Assembly (NCBI GenBank): GCA_902799765.1
Contig: CADCBZ010000016.1
Span: 1-46,980 of the forward strand
Origin: an uncultured Prevotellaceae bacterium
GTDB taxonomy: Bacteria > Bacteroidota > Bacteroidia > Bacteroidales > Bacteroidaceae
Length of the DNA stretch: 46,980 nucleotides
Direction of reading: 5' to 3'
The position numbers and the translations under genes were made by a program. How positions within the stretch are numbered: the stretch's first letter is position 1; every line of letters begins with the position of its first letter. Of this stretch, positions 1 to 8,935 are shown one piece after another. The notes under the pieces were generated by a model, which was not told the origin of the DNA, made no database searches, and saw nothing but the letters and a program-made list of their open reading frames with translations.

Positions 1-44
1 CTCCTTTCTTTTTTGCCTAAATAGTGCAAGTTTTTCGTGGGAAA

Positions 45-76
45 TTTGTGGGAATGGAAAAAATGCATTACTTTTG
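45..76 (+). promoter_or_regulatory. Promoter of paaK
   Basis: A Bacteroidetes-type promoter: TTTG at 45-48, a 20-nt spacer, and the -7 box TACTTTTG at 69-76. It leaves a leader of about 40 nt before the ATG at 120. Seen directly; function inferred from the TTTG-N19-21-TAnnTTTG consensus of this phylum. Confidence 0.7.
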
Positions 77-119
77 CAGGGCAAAACGAGTAATTTGAGC
101 TAAAAACTAAGTAGATTTT

Positions 120-1424
120 ATGATTTGGAATGAAAGCGTTGAGTGCATGGACCGCGAACAGCTTCGTGAGATCCAGAGCCGCCGCCTCGTGAAAATGGCG
201 GAGTATGTTTATCACAACACCCCCTTCTACCGGAAGAAGTTCCAGGAGATGGGTTTGGAGCCTGGCGATATCAAGAGTATTGATGATATCGTTAAGTTGC
301 CGTTTACCAACAAACTCGATTTGCGTGACAATTATCCGTTTGGATTGGCTGCCGTGCCGATGAGTCAGATTGTACGTATCCACGCTTCGTCGGGAACGAC
401 GGGAAAGCCTGTGGTGGTGCTCTATACCCGTAAGGATCTGGCGATGTGGGCAGAGGCGATCTCGCGTGCCTTCACTGCCTATGGCGCTGGTAAGGATGAT
501 ATATTCCAGGTGGCTTATGGTTATGGACTGTTCACCGGTGGTTTGGGAGCGCACGACGGTGCTACGAATATCGGTGCCTCAGTGATCCCCATCTCTTCTG
601 GTAACACCCAGAAGCAGATGACCCTGATGCACGACTTCGGAACGACGGTGCTCTGTTGTACCCCCTCTTATGCCATGTTCCTTGGTGAGGCGATGCAGGA
701 GTGTGAATGGCCCCGTGATGAGTTTAAGCTGAGGGTTGGTGTCTTTGGCGCTGAGCCTTGGACGGAGAAGATGCGTGTGAAGCTGGAAGAGAGTTTAGGT
801 ATTAAGGCTTACGATATCTACGGACTGAGTGAGATTGCTGGTCCAGGTGTGGGCTATGAGTGTGAGCACCAGTGTGGTACCCATCTGAATGAAGACTATT
901 TCTACCCAGAGATCCTGAATCCAGAGACGGGTGAGCCATTGCCCGAGGGACAGTTCGGTGAGTTGGCCTTCACTCACCTGACAAAGGAGGGTATGCCACT
1001 TTTGCGCTATCGGACACACGACCTGACGGCGCTGCATTACGAGAAGTGTGCGTGCGGACGTACGTTGGTGAGAATGGATCGTATCCTGGGCCGTTGCGAC
1101 GACATGCTGATCATCCGTGGTGTGAACGTGTTCCCGTCACAGATTGAGGATGTTATCCTGAAGCTGCCTGAGTATGAGCCTCACTTCCTGTTGACTGTGG
1201 ATCGTGTGAACAACACTGATACCTCGGAGCTGAGAGTGGAGGTAAAGGACGAGTACTTCACCGACGACATGGCGACGATGGTAGGTCTGCAGAAGAAGCT
1301 GGAGAGCGAGCTGCGTAGCGTAATCGGTCTGGGCTTCAAGGTGAAGCTGGTAGAGCCGAAAGGTATTGAGCGCTCTGAGGGTAAGGCTAAGCGCGTGATC
1401 GATAAACGTAAGTTTGAGAAGTAA
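120..1424 (+). CDS. paaK: Phenylacetate-CoA ligase family protein
   Basis: A 434-residue adenylate-forming enzyme that would activate phenylacetate or a related aryl acid with ATP and CoA in the cytoplasm. The AMP-binding loop SSGTTGKP is at residues 90-97, followed by YGLSEIAGPG and, near the C-terminus, the hinge region GRCDDMLIIRGVNVFPSQIE and a basic end. Length matches the family (about 430). The start at 120 follows a promoter by 40 nt and no upstream in-frame Met is available. In Bacteroidales this gene usually follows indolepyruvate oxidoreductase genes and is followed, as here, by an ACT-domain gene, so the likely role is in aryl-acid metabolism coupled to aromatic amino acids rather than a full phenylacetate degradation pathway. 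The substrate is an inference. Confidence 0.93.
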   Translation: MIWNESVECMDREQLREIQSRRLVKMAEYVYHNTPFYRKKFQEMGLEPGDIKSIDDIVKLPFTNKLDLRDNYPFGLAAVPMSQIVRIHASSGTTGKPVVVLYTRKDLAMWAEAISRAFTAYGAGKDDIFQVAYGYGLFTGGLGAHDGATNIGASVIPISSGNTQKQMTLMHDFGTTVLCCTPSYAMFLGEAMQECEWPRDEFKLRVGVFGAEPWTEKMRVKLEESLGIKAYDIYGLSEIAGPGVGYECEHQCGTHLNEDYFYPEILNPETGEPLPEGQFGELAFTHLTKEGMPLLRYRTHDLTALHYEKCACGRTLVRMDRILGRCDDMLIIRGVNVFPSQIEDVILKLPEYEPHFLLTVDRVNNTDTSELRVEVKDEYFTDDMATMVGLQKKLESELRSVIGLGFKVKLVEPKGIERSEGKAKRVIDKRKFEK

Positions 1425-1452
1425 GGAATAAAAACCATAAAACATTAAGTAT

Positions 1453-1834
1453 ATGAAAGCAAAGCAACTGTCTGTATTCCTCGAGAACAAGTCTGGACGA
1501 CTGACCGAGGTGACCGAGGCCTTAGGGGCCGCAGGTATCAACCTTTCTGCCATGAGTATCGCTGAACAAGGCGTATAAGGTGCTGAAAGAGGCTCACTTC
1601 GCCGTGAAGATCACCGATGTAATCGGCTTCGTTTGTCCGAACACCAGTGGTTCGTTAGCTATTGTGTTGAAGCACTTGTCTGACAATGGCGTGTTCATTG
1701 AGTACATGTATTCTTTCGCCAATGGTGATGTGGCAACAGTGGTTATCCGTCCGACGGATTTGGAGGCCTGTGATAAGATCCTTGCAGAGAAAAAAGTGGA
1801 GCTGATGGCCGATAGTGACCTCTATCAGTTATAA
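1453..1834 (+). pseudogene. ACT-domain protein, frameshifted by an internal deletion
   Basis: The ATG at 1453 opens [20 protein letters not shown] and continues to SAMSIAE, the expected N-terminal ACT domain, but that frame stops at 1576-1578. The rest of the protein ([20 protein letters not shown] onward, second ACT domain) continues in another frame from about 1565 to 1834. Intact relatives in Bacteroidales, as I recall them, are about 142 residues with two ACT domains. Here about 126 residues can be assembled from the two frames, so roughly 16 codons (about 50 bp) are missing around 1565 and the frame is lost. ACT domains bind amino acids. The partner upstream is paaK, 28 nt away, in an operon ending at the terminator at 1843. 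Either a true pseudogene or an assembly error. Confidence 0.8.
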
Positions 1835-1842
1835 AATAGGGT

Positions 1843-1888
1843 AAAACTGCAAAATTTCCTTTGTGAAATTTTGCAGTTTCGTTTTTTT
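1843..1888 (+). terminator. Rho-independent terminator of the paaK-ACT operon
   Basis: A 15-bp stem of AAACTGCAAAATTTC with its reverse complement (about 1844-1879) and a tiny loop, followed by seven T at 1882-1888. It lies 9 nt after the ACT gene stop. Confidence 0.85.
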
Positions 1889-1892
1889 AGAT

Positions 1893-1900
1893 TACCTTTG
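1893..1900 (+). promoter_or_regulatory. Promoter -7 box of purB
   Basis: TACCTTTG at 1893-1900, 36 nt before the purB ATG and directly after the preceding terminator's T run. Confidence 0.65.
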
Positions 1901-1935
1901 CAGCGAATTTTGAGCAGGATATCTAAAAGAAAGCA

Positions 1936-3212
1936 ATGAATATAAGTGAATTGACCGCCATATCAGGTATCGCGTACGTGTAGAAATCGAGTATTTCATT
2001 ACCCTTTGTGAATTGCCTTTGCCGCAATTACAGGATGTCGATCATACATTGTTCGACCAACTTCGTGACATCTATCGTCAGTTTGCACCTGCTGATGCCC
2101 AGCGTGTGAAGGACATCGAGAAGGTGACCAATCACGATGTGAAGGCTGTGGAGTATTTCATCAAGGAGAAACTTGATGCGATGGGTGGTTTTGAGTCATA
2201 TAAGGAATTCATCCATTTCGGACTCACCTCGCAGGATATCAACAATACCAGTGTGCCACTTTCTATCAAGGAGGCGCTTGAGCAGGTGTATTATCCGCTT
2301 TTGGAGGAATTGATTGAACAACTGAACGACTATGCCGAGCAGTGGAAGAATATCCCGATGCTGGCCAAGACCCACGGACAGCCTGCATCGCCGACCCGTC
2401 TGGGTAAAGAGGTGATGGTGTATGTGTATCGTCTGGAAGAGCAGTTGCGTGCCCTGAAGGAAACACCGGTGACCGCTAAGTTCGGTGGAGCTACTGGTAA
2501 CTTCAACGCACATCACGTGGCTTATCCCCAGTATGACTGGCGTGAGTTCGGCAACAGCTTCGTGAGTGAGAAACTCGGTCTGGAGCGAGAGCAGTTCACC
2601 ACCCAGATTTCCAACTATGACTGGTTAGGTGCCATCTTCGATGCGATGCGCCGCATCAATACGATCATCATTGACCTCGACCGCGACTTCTGGATGTATA
2701 TCTCGATGGATTACTTCAAGCAGAAGATCAAGGCCGGTGAGGTGGGCTCCAGTGCGATGCCTCATAAGGTGAACCCCATTGACTATGAGAACTCGGAGGG
2801 AAACCTCGGTATCGCCAATGCCATTCTGCAGTTCCTGGCAGCTAAGTTGCCAGTGAGTCGTCTGCAGCGTGACCTGACCGACTCAACGGTGCTCCGTAAC
2901 GTAGGTGTGCCTATGGGTCATGCACTCATTGCCTTCCAGAGTACACTGAAGGGTCTGCGTAAGCTGATCCTCAATGAGGATAAACTGCAGGAGGATCTTG
3001 ACAACACCTGGGCTGTGGTAGCTGAGGCCATCCAGACCATCCTGCGCCGTGAGGCTTATCCCAATCCTTATGAGACCCTGAAAGCACTGACACGTACCAA
3101 TGAAAAATTGACTGGGGAGAAGATACGCGACTTCATTGAGACGCTCGAGGTGAGTGAGACTGTGAAGGAAGAACTGCGTGCTATTACCCCCGCTACTTAT
3201 ACAGGTATCTAA
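1936..3212 (+). pseudogene. purB: Adenylosuccinate lyase, frameshifted by an internal deletion
   Basis: PurB splits adenylosuccinate and SAICAR in purine synthesis. The ATG at 1936 gives MNISELTAIS, matching the family start (xxLTAISPIDGRY), but then jumps to YRVRVEIEYF in a different frame; the start frame stops at 1981-1983. About 23-25 residues, including the conserved SPIDGRY segment, are missing. The rest is intact: THGQPASPTRLGKE, and the fumarase/lyase signature GSSAMPHKVNP at about 2746-2778. The assembled length is near 425 against about 448 for Bacteroidales relatives. Because purB is normally needed for purine and AMP synthesis, a real knock-out would be surprising; an assembly error is the leading alternative. 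The gene heads a purB-pseudouridine synthase-asnS cluster. Confidence 0.85.
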
Positions 3213-3276
3213 ATCAACCAATCAAAATTTGAGAGTAAGAAAAAAGTAAGAACAATTTTTAAAAGACAGACCAACT

Positions 3277-4614
3277 ATGGATTTTGAGAACAATGAAAAG
3301 AAACACGAAGAACCAACACAGCAAGATGGTTTTCAGAGAGAGGTAAGACAGGGACGCTCTCCGCGTCCGCGTATCCATACAGCTCAGCGCCCCAGCTTTG
3401 AGCGTCCCAACTATCGTCAGCACGACGATGAGGGCGGCTTCCGTCCCGAAGGGTTCGGTGCAGGTTTGCAGAGCAATGCGCCTCAACGCAGCAGCTACCG
3501 TCCCCGTAATAACTACGAGGGTGGTTACGGTCAGCAGCGTCAGGGCGGTTATGGTCAGCAGCGTCAGGGCGGTTATGGTCAGCAGCGTCAGGGCGGTTAT
3601 GGCCAGCGTCCTCAGGGTGGCTATGGTCAGCAGCGCCAGGGCGGTTATAGCCAGCGTCCCCAGGGTGGTTATGGTCAGCAGCGCCAGGGTGGTTATGGCC
3701 AGCGTCCTCAGAACGGTTATGGTCAGCAGCGTCCTCAGGGTGGCTACGGCCAGCAGCGTCAGGGCGGTTATGGCAAGCCCTACGGAGCTGCATCTTATAA
3801 GAAAGGTCCGCGTCAGCATACTGCCGACTACGATCCGAATGCAAAGTACAGTCTGAAGAAGCGTATCGAGTACAAGGAGATCAACTATGATCCCAATGAG
3901 CCGCTTCGTCTAAATAAGTTCTTGGCAAATGCCGGTATCTGCAGCCGTCGTGAGGCAGATGAGTTCATCCAGGCTGGTGTAGTCACCGTGAATGGTGAGG
4001 TGGTGACCGAGTTGGGTACCAAGATCCTGCGTACTGACGAGGTGAAGTTCCACGATCAACCTGTGAAGATCGAGAAGAAGGTCTATGTCCTTCTGAACAA
4101 GCCGAAGGACTATGTGACCACCAGTGACGATCCTCAGCAGCGTAAGACAGTGATGGATCTGGTGAAGAATGCTTGTCCGGAGCGTATCTATCCCGTAGGT
4201 CGTCTGGACCGCAACACCACAGGTGTACTTCTCTTGACGAACGATGGCGACCTGGCTTCGAAGTTGACACATCCGAAGTATCTGAAGAAGAAGATCTATC
4301 ACGTATATCTCGATAAAAATGTCACTGCTCACGACCTGCAACAGATTGCTGATGGTATCCAGTTGGAGGATGGTGAGATTAAGGCCGACGATGTGCAGTA
4401 TGCTCACCCTACCGATAAGAAGCAGGTAGGCATCGAGATCCACAGCGGTAAGAACCGTATTGTGCGCCGTATCTTCGAGAGTCTCGGTTATCACGTACAG
4501 AAACTCGACCGTGTTCAGTTTGCCGGTCTGACCAAGAAGAACCTGAAGCGCGGTGACTGGCGTTACCTCACAGAGGAGGAGGTTGACCGTCTGCGCATGG
4601 GTGCCTATGAGTGA
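3277..4614 (+). CDS. RsuA/RluB-family rRNA pseudouridine synthase with Gly-Tyr-Gln-rich N-terminal extension
   Basis: 445 residues. Residues 1-80 are charged and disordered. About 83-170 consist of roughly eleven 8-9-residue repeats (GGYGQQRQ alternating with GGYGQRPQ). An S4 RNA-binding domain starts at about 210 (LRLNKFLANAGICSRREADE), then comes the catalytic domain with GRLDRNTTGVLLLTNDG, the predicted catalytic Asp near residue 311. The enzyme isomerises a uridine in rRNA, most likely 23S. Extended N-termini are common in Bacteroidetes members of this family, but the long regular repeat is striking. It lies 64 nt after purB and 27 nt before asnS, probably in one operon. Which rRNA position is modified cannot be told from sequence. 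Confidence 0.92.
   Translation: MDFENNEKKHEEPTQQDGFQREVRQGRSPRPRIHTAQRPSFERPNYRQHDDEGGFRPEGFGAGLQSNAPQRSSYRPRNNYEGGYGQQRQGGYGQQRQGGYGQQRQGGYGQRPQGGYGQQRQGGYSQRPQGGYGQQRQGGYGQRPQNGYGQQRPQGGYGQQRQGGYGKPYGAASYKKGPRQHTADYDPNAKYSLKKRIEYKEINYDPNEPLRLNKFLANAGICSRREADEFIQAGVVTVNGEVVTELGTKILRTDEVKFHDQPVKIEKKVYVLLNKPKDYVTTSDDPQQRKTVMDLVKNACPERIYPVGRLDRNTTGVLLLTNDGDLASKLTHPKYLKKKIYHVYLDKNVTAHDLQQIADGIQLEDGEIKADDVQYAHPTDKKQVGIEIHSGKNRIVRRIFESLGYHVQKLDRVQFAGLTKKNLKRGDWRYLTEEEVDRLRMGAYE
3519..3780 (+). repeat. 24-bp tandem repeats inside the pseudouridine synthase gene
   Basis: About eleven in-frame units of 24 bp (one of 27) encoding GGYGQQRQ or GGYGQRPQ variants. The first three complete units are nearly identical at DNA level, so copy number may vary by slippage. 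Long open frames on the opposite strand here are by-products of the repeat. Confidence 0.9.
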
Positions 4615-4641
4615 TTGAAGATTGAAAATTGAAGATTGAAA

Positions 4642-6078
4642 ATGAAACGTACAAAGATTATTGATGTGCTGAAGAGCACTGAATACGGTAAAGATATCTG
4701 CGTGAAGGGTTGGGTGCGTACGCACCGTAGCTCTAAGGCCGTTGACTTTATCGCCCTCAACGACGGATCGACGATCAAGAACGTACAGATTGTGGTGGAT
4801 CCCGCTAAAGTGAGTGAAGAGATTCTGAAACAGGTGACGACAGGTGCCTGTATCAGTGCCACTGGTAAGCTAGTAGAGAGTCCCGCTGCAGGTCAGCCTT
4901 CTGAGATTCAGGCAGAGGCTATTGAGATCTATGGTCTCTGTGGTAATGACTATCCGATGCAGAAGAAGGGTCAGAGTTTCGAGGTGATGCGTAAGAATGC
5001 CCATATGCGTCTGCGTACCAATACTTTTGGTGCGGTGATGCGTATCCGTCATAACATGGCAATGGCTATCCATACTTATTTTCATGAGCATGGCTTTTAC
5101 TATTTCCATACACCGTTGATTACGGCTTCTGACTGTGAGGGTGCAGGCAACATGTTCCAGGTAACCACGAAGAATCTCTACGACCTAAAGAAGGACGAGC
5201 AAGGTAAGATTATGTACGATGACGATTTCTTTGGTGAGCAGACCTCACTGACGGTATCCGGACAGCTGGAGGGTGAGCTCGGTGCGACTGCATTGGGTGC
5301 TATCTATACTTTCGGTCCTACTTTCCGTGCAGAGAATAGTAATACCCCTCGTCATTTGGCTGAGTTCTGGATGGTGGAGCCTGAAGTGGCCTTCCTCGAC
5401 CAGGAAGAACTGATGGATCTCGAAGAGGACTTCATCAAATATTGCGTAAAGTGGGCACTTGATCATTGTAAGGACGATCTGGAGTTCTTGAACAAGATGA
5501 TTGACAAGACACTGATCGAACGTCTGGAAGGTGTGCTCAAGGAGACCTTCGTGCGTTTGCCTTACACCGAGGGTATCAATATCCTGCAGGAGGCTATCAA
5601 AAACGGTAAGAAGTTTGAGTTCCCCTGCAACTGGGGTGACGACCTCGCTTCAGAGCACGAGCGCTTTCTTGTGGAGGAACACTTCAAGAAGCCAGTCATC
5701 ATGACTGACTATCCGCGTGCTTTCAAGTCGTTCTATATGAAGCAGAATGAACAGCAGGGTGAGGGTAGCGTAGGTTATAAGGGTGCCGTGGCACCTGGTC
5801 CTACGATGCAGGGTACTGATGTGCTGTTCCCGCAGATCGGTGAGATCATCGGTGGATCAGTCCGTGAGGAAAGCTATGACAAGCTGATGGGTGAGATTGA
5901 ACGCCGTGAGATGGATAAGACCCATTTGTGGTGGTATATCGACACCCGTCGCTGGGGAACCTGTCCGCATGCAGGTTTCGGTCTCGGCTTCGAGCGTCTG
6001 ATCCTGTTTGTGACAGGTATGCAGAATATCCGCGACGTTATCCCGTTCCCGAGAACGCCGAAGAGCGCAGAATTCTAA
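4642..6078 (+). CDS. asnS: Asparaginyl-tRNA synthetase
   Basis: 478 residues from the ATG at 4642 ([18 protein letters not shown]). An OB-fold anticodon-binding domain ([23 protein letters not shown], about residues 20-40) precedes the class II catalytic core with [25 protein letters not shown] (motif 2 region) and GFGLGFERL (motif 3). It charges tRNA-Asn. A TTG six bases upstream is also in frame, but the ATG gives the family start. The 30 bases before it are a degenerate GAAGATTGAAAATT repeat with no good ribosome-binding site. The gene ends at a strong hairpin terminator. Confidence 0.96.
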   Translation: MKRTKIIDVLKSTEYGKDICVKGWVRTHRSSKAVDFIALNDGSTIKNVQIVVDPAKVSEEILKQVTTGACISATGKLVESPAAGQPSEIQAEAIEIYGLCGNDYPMQKKGQSFEVMRKNAHMRLRTNTFGAVMRIRHNMAMAIHTYFHEHGFYYFHTPLITASDCEGAGNMFQVTTKNLYDLKKDEQGKIMYDDDFFGEQTSLTVSGQLEGELGATALGAIYTFGPTFRAENSNTPRHLAEFWMVEPEVAFLDQEELMDLEEDFIKYCVKWALDHCKDDLEFLNKMIDKTLIERLEGVLKETFVRLPYTEGINILQEAIKNGKKFEFPCNWGDDLASEHERFLVEEHFKKPVIMTDYPRAFKSFYMKQNEQQGEGSVGYKGAVAPGPTMQGTDVLFPQIGEIIGGSVREESYDKLMGEIERREMDKTHLWWYIDTRRWGTCPHAGFGLGFERLILFVTGMQNIRDVIPFPRTPKSAEF

Positions 6079-6081
6079 ATA

Positions 6082-6109
6082 AAAAGCCTCGCCAACTGGC
6101 GAGGCTTTT
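6082..6109 (+). terminator. Bidirectional terminator after asnS
   Basis: Perfect 12-bp stem, AAAAGCCTCGCC and its complement, with an AACT loop. The symmetric A and T runs would also have served the convergent cvfB gene before the IS inserted in the T tract. Confidence 0.9.
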
Positions 6110-6111
6110 AT

Positions 6112-7426
6112 GGTTCATCCGACATTTCGAGTGATACGGCAGTCGTGTAGAGCGTAGAGCCTCAGGGTAAAATACTTGTCGTCTCTAAAACCATATGCAT
6201 TGCGCTTCATGACCTTTATCTTATTGTTGATGCCCTCAACCTTTCCCGTTGACAGGTGGCAGTCGTACCAAGCAAGTATCCCTGATCTGTATGCCCTCAT
6301 CGTTACAGCCATTTTCTGCAGCTGTGGTATTTTGCTTTGTTCAGCCTGCCTCACCCAGTCGTCAAACACACATTCACCCATCGCCTTAACGGGTTGCATC
6401 CATATCTGGCGCAGTTGCTCCTTCAGGTAGTATGCCTTTGATAGTGGTTCGTTCATGGCCAGGGCATTGTCAAGCCTGGTCTTGTGCTGCTTGTCGAAGA
6501 TGTCCGCACCATTGCCGAGCAGCAGATACCTCGTTTCCTTAAGGACTTTACGCTTGTTCACATCCTTCTCCATGTTGTAGACCTTGCGTCTGATGTCATC
6601 AAGTTTCTCGTTCATCAGCTTGACAACATGGAAATGGTCAAACACGTGTACTGCTTCGGGACAGTTCTCCATAACGGAGGCAATGAAAGCCGCAGACAAG
6701 TCCGTTGCCACATGCTTTATCTTTATGCCCTTACGCTTGACCTTCCTCCAAAACTTGGCCAGGGCATCCGCACCTTTACCGTCACCGACGTACAACACCC
6801 TTCCGCTGTCCAGATCCACTACGATGGTCTTGTACACATGCCCTTTCCTGACTGCGAACTCATCAATGCCTATATTTTCAACGCCTTCCAGCGAAGGAGG
6901 GCTGTAGTGACGCTCAAGATAGGTGGAGTGTATCTCCTTGACCGTATCCCACGACACGCCGAGATGGTTGGACACGTCTTGAAGCGTCATCCCACGTAAC
7001 AGGTCCACCACATATTTGGCGAAGCGATGGGTATAGCTGCGGCTGCCTGTGGCGAAGGGAATCCTCTCCTGCTGGTCATAGTCACAGTGGCGACACTTAT
7101 AGCGTTGTACTTTCATGCGAATAATCACCTTCTTGCCACCTATGGGAAGCCCTACAAAGTCACGGAAACGGTAGCCATTCTTCACCAAATGACGCTTTCC
7201 GCACCTCGGACACACTTTTTCTCGATCTTTTGTTTGGATATGCAAGATAATTGTGTTACCTTTGTATTCCTCACGGGTACATTCATGGGTGTATAGACCC
7301 CAGGCATGATATAGAAAACTGCTGTTCATTCTTGTACATTTGTTTGTGGTTATTCAAATATACAAAATTTACAGCGGTTTTCTTCTTCTATAGTATCACT
7401 TTATCACTCGAAATGTCGGATGGACC
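6112..7426. mobile_element. ISL3-family insertion sequence, complete
   Basis: A 1315-bp element with 25-bp terminal inverted repeats at 6112-6136 and 7402-7426 (24 of 25 positions match; ends begin GGTTCATCC and GGTCCATCC). It is flanked by an 8-bp target duplication, GCTTTTAT at 6104-6111 and GTTTTTAT at 7427-7434, with one mismatch. 8-bp duplications are the known habit of ISL3 elements. It carries one transposase gene. It inserted between the asnS terminator and the stop codon of cvfB, so no gene is broken. The one mismatch in the duplication suggests the insertion is not brand new. Confidence 0.93.
6115..7329 (-). CDS. ISL3-family transposase
   Basis: 404 residues. The N-terminus has a zinc-ribbon-like pair of CxxC motifs (Cys 40/43 in CPRCGK and Cys 79/82 in CRHCDY), then a helix-turn-helix region (MTLQDVSNHLGVSWDTVKEI), then the DDE catalytic domain with IGIDEFAVRKGHVYKTIVVDL and HVATDLSAAFI, ending with the typical TGKVEGINNKIKVMKRNAYGFRD. 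It would cut and join its own element ends. The stop codon lies inside the left terminal repeat (6115-6117), so the coding region uses almost all the space of the element. A TATATTTG box on the minus strand at 7355-7362 is a plausible promoter. No frameshift is visible, so the element may be active. Confidence 0.95.
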   Translation of the reverse strand: MNSSFLYHAWGLYTHECTREEYKGNTIILHIQTKDREKVCPRCGKRHLVKNGYRFRDFVGLPIGGKKVIIRMKVQRYKCRHCDYDQQERIPFATGSRSYTHRFAKYVVDLLRGMTLQDVSNHLGVSWDTVKEIHSTYLERHYSPPSLEGVENIGIDEFAVRKGHVYKTIVVDLDSGRVLYVGDGKGADALAKFWRKVKRKGIKIKHVATDLSAAFIASVMENCPEAVHVFDHFHVVKLMNEKLDDIRRKVYNMEKDVNKRKVLKETRYLLLGNGADIFDKQHKTRLDNALAMNEPLSKAYYLKEQLRQIWMQPVKAMGECVFDDWVRQAEQSKIPQLQKMAVTMRAYRSGILAWYDCHLSTGKVEGINNKIKVMKRNAYGFRDDKYFTLRLYALHDCRITRNVG

Positions 7427-7430
7427 GTTT

Positions 7431-8261
7431 TTATTTTACTAATCGGATGCCTTCTTCTTCGATGGTGATGAGTCGGCGTTTATACAGATCGCCGATGGCT
7501 TTTTTAAAGGCTTTCTTGGAGACTTGGAAACTGTTGTAGATCAGTTCTGCAGGAGACTTATCGCCGAGGTAGCAATAACCGTCGTTCTCGTAGAGATAGC
7601 GCAACAGTATCTCTGCGAAGTCAAGAGTATGTTGTCGGCCGGTAGGCTGTAACGTCAGGTCGATCTTGCCGTCCTGGCGTACATGATCGATATAACCCGT
7701 CAGACGGTCGCCGCTATGGAGGGGACGGAAGATCTGGTTTTCGTAGATCTGTCCCTGATACCTGTTATCCACAATCGCTTTGAAGCCGAGGTCGGTCTTC
7801 TGCCACACAAGCACATCGACAGGCGTTCCGTGGGTAAGGGCTTCAGGGGTTGTGAGATACTTATCTACCTTGGCGGTCGCCATCAGACGATAGCTGTCTT
7901 CATCTACCTTAATATATACGATATAACTGTGCCCCTGTTCCATCCGCTTCTTCTGTTCACGGAAAGGACAAAAAAGGTCTTTCATCAGTCCCCATTTCAG
8001 GAAAGCACCGAACTGATTCACCCATGCCACTTCGAGATAAGCAAACTCGCCTACCTTGGCGTATGGACGTTCGGTGGTGGCTACTGGGCGCTCTTCCTGA
8101 TCAAGGTAGAGGAATACTTCGATCTCGTCGCCGACATGCATGTCTTTGGTCACATAACGCTGGGGAAGGAGAATCCCACCTTCCTCACCACCGTCAAGAT
8201 ACAGTCCGAAATCAACGGTCTTAACTATTCTGAGGGTATTGTAGTCTCCGAGTCTGAGCAT
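7431..8261 (-). CDS. cvfB: S1-like RNA-binding protein, CvfB family
   Basis: 276 residues. The start [20 protein letters not shown] and the text [16 protein letters not shown] match CvfB-family proteins, which contain several S1/OB-fold RNA-binding repeats and a C-terminal winged helix (here [30 protein letters not shown], about 232-262). Family members affect RNA turnover or virulence regulation in Gram-positives; the role in Bacteroidetes is not known. It is the last gene of an antiporter-lolD-cvfB operon and its first 37 nt overlap the end of lolD in another frame. The IS right terminal repeat abuts its stop codon, with the target duplication covering the stop. Confidence 0.88.
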   Translation of the reverse strand: MLRLGDYNTLRIVKTVDFGLYLDGGEEGGILLPQRYVTKDMHVGDEIEVFLYLDQEERPVATTERPYAKVGEFAYLEVAWVNQFGAFLKWGLMKDLFCPFREQKKRMEQGHSYIVYIKVDEDSYRLMATAKVDKYLTTPEALTHGTPVDVLVWQKTDLGFKAIVDNRYQGQIYENQIFRPLHSGDRLTGYIDHVRQDGKIDLTLQPTGRQHTLDFAEILLRYLYENDGYCYLGDKSPAELIYNSFQVSKKAFKKAIGDLYKRRLITIEEEGIRLVK

Positions 8262-8935
8262 GTTTCCTGAGGTTTAATGAATGGGGGTTCAATCAGTCCA
8301 TCACGTAGATGGATGGTGCGGTCTGTGATGGCGGCCAGTCCTTCATCATGGGTCACAATAACAAAAGTCTGTCCGAATTGGTCGCGCAGGTCGAAGAACA
8401 GCTGATGAAGTTCTTCCTTGTTCTTCGTGTCCAAAGATCCTGAGGGTTCATCGGCCAGAATGACAGAAGGGTTGTTCACGAGGGCACGTGCCACAGCGAT
8501 ACGTTGTTTCTCACCCCCTGAGAGTTCATTGGGCTTGTGCGAGGCACGGTCGGAGAGTTTCATGAATGCCAACAGCTCCTCTGCCCGCTGTCGGGCCTGT
8601 TTGTTGGAAACCCCTGCGATATAGGCGGGAATCATGATGTTCTCAATGGCTGTAAACTCGGGGAGCAGCTGGTGGAACTGGAACACGAATCCGATATTCC
8701 GGTTGCGGAAGTCGGACAGCTGTTTCTGACTGAGGCGCGTCACATTGGCGTGGTTGATTTGTATCGAACCGGTGTCCGGACGATCCAAAGTTCCGATGAT
8801 CTGTAGTAAGGTGGTCTTACCAGCACCGCTGGGACCAACGATACTTACAACCTCACCCTTGTCGATATGCAGGTCGATGCCTTTCAGCACCTGTAGTGAG
8901 CCGAAGCTCTTGGTAATATTCTTAATGTCTATCAT
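8225..8935 (-). CDS. lolD: ABC transporter ATP-binding protein, LolD-like
   Basis: 236 residues. Walker A GPSGAGKT at 34-41, the Q-loop region [17 protein letters not shown], signature LSGGEKQR, Walker [13 protein letters not shown] and the switch His in IVTHDEGLA are all present. The sequence is most like LolD, the ATPase of the LolCDE complex that releases lipoproteins from the inner membrane; other MacB-type ATPases are hard to exclude because no permease gene is adjacent. Its ATG overlaps the antiporter stop as ATGA (8932-8935), suggesting translational coupling. The last 20 or so residues are a low-conservation tail that overlaps cvfB. Confidence 0.85.
   Translation of the reverse strand: MIDIKNITKSFGSLQVLKGIDLHIDKGEVVSIVGPSGAGKTTLLQIIGTLDRPDTGSIQINHANVTRLSQKQLSDFRNRNIGFVFQFHQLLPEFTAIENIMIPAYIAGVSNKQARQRAEELLAFMKLSDRASHKPNELSGGEKQRIAVARALVNNPSVILADEPSGSLDTKNKEELHQLFFDLRDQFGQTFVIVTHDEGLAAITDRTIHLRDGLIEPPFIKPQETCSDSETTIPSE

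Noticed and set aside
3519-3780. Regular 24-bp repeats that look CRISPR-like at first sight
   Set aside because: No unique spacers separate the repeats; they are in frame within the pseudouridine synthase gene.
3259-3844. Two long open frames on the minus strand, rich in Thr-Leu or Ala-Asp-His repeats
   Set aside because: They are shadows of the tandem repeat in the plus-strand gene, which has clear S4 and synthase domains.
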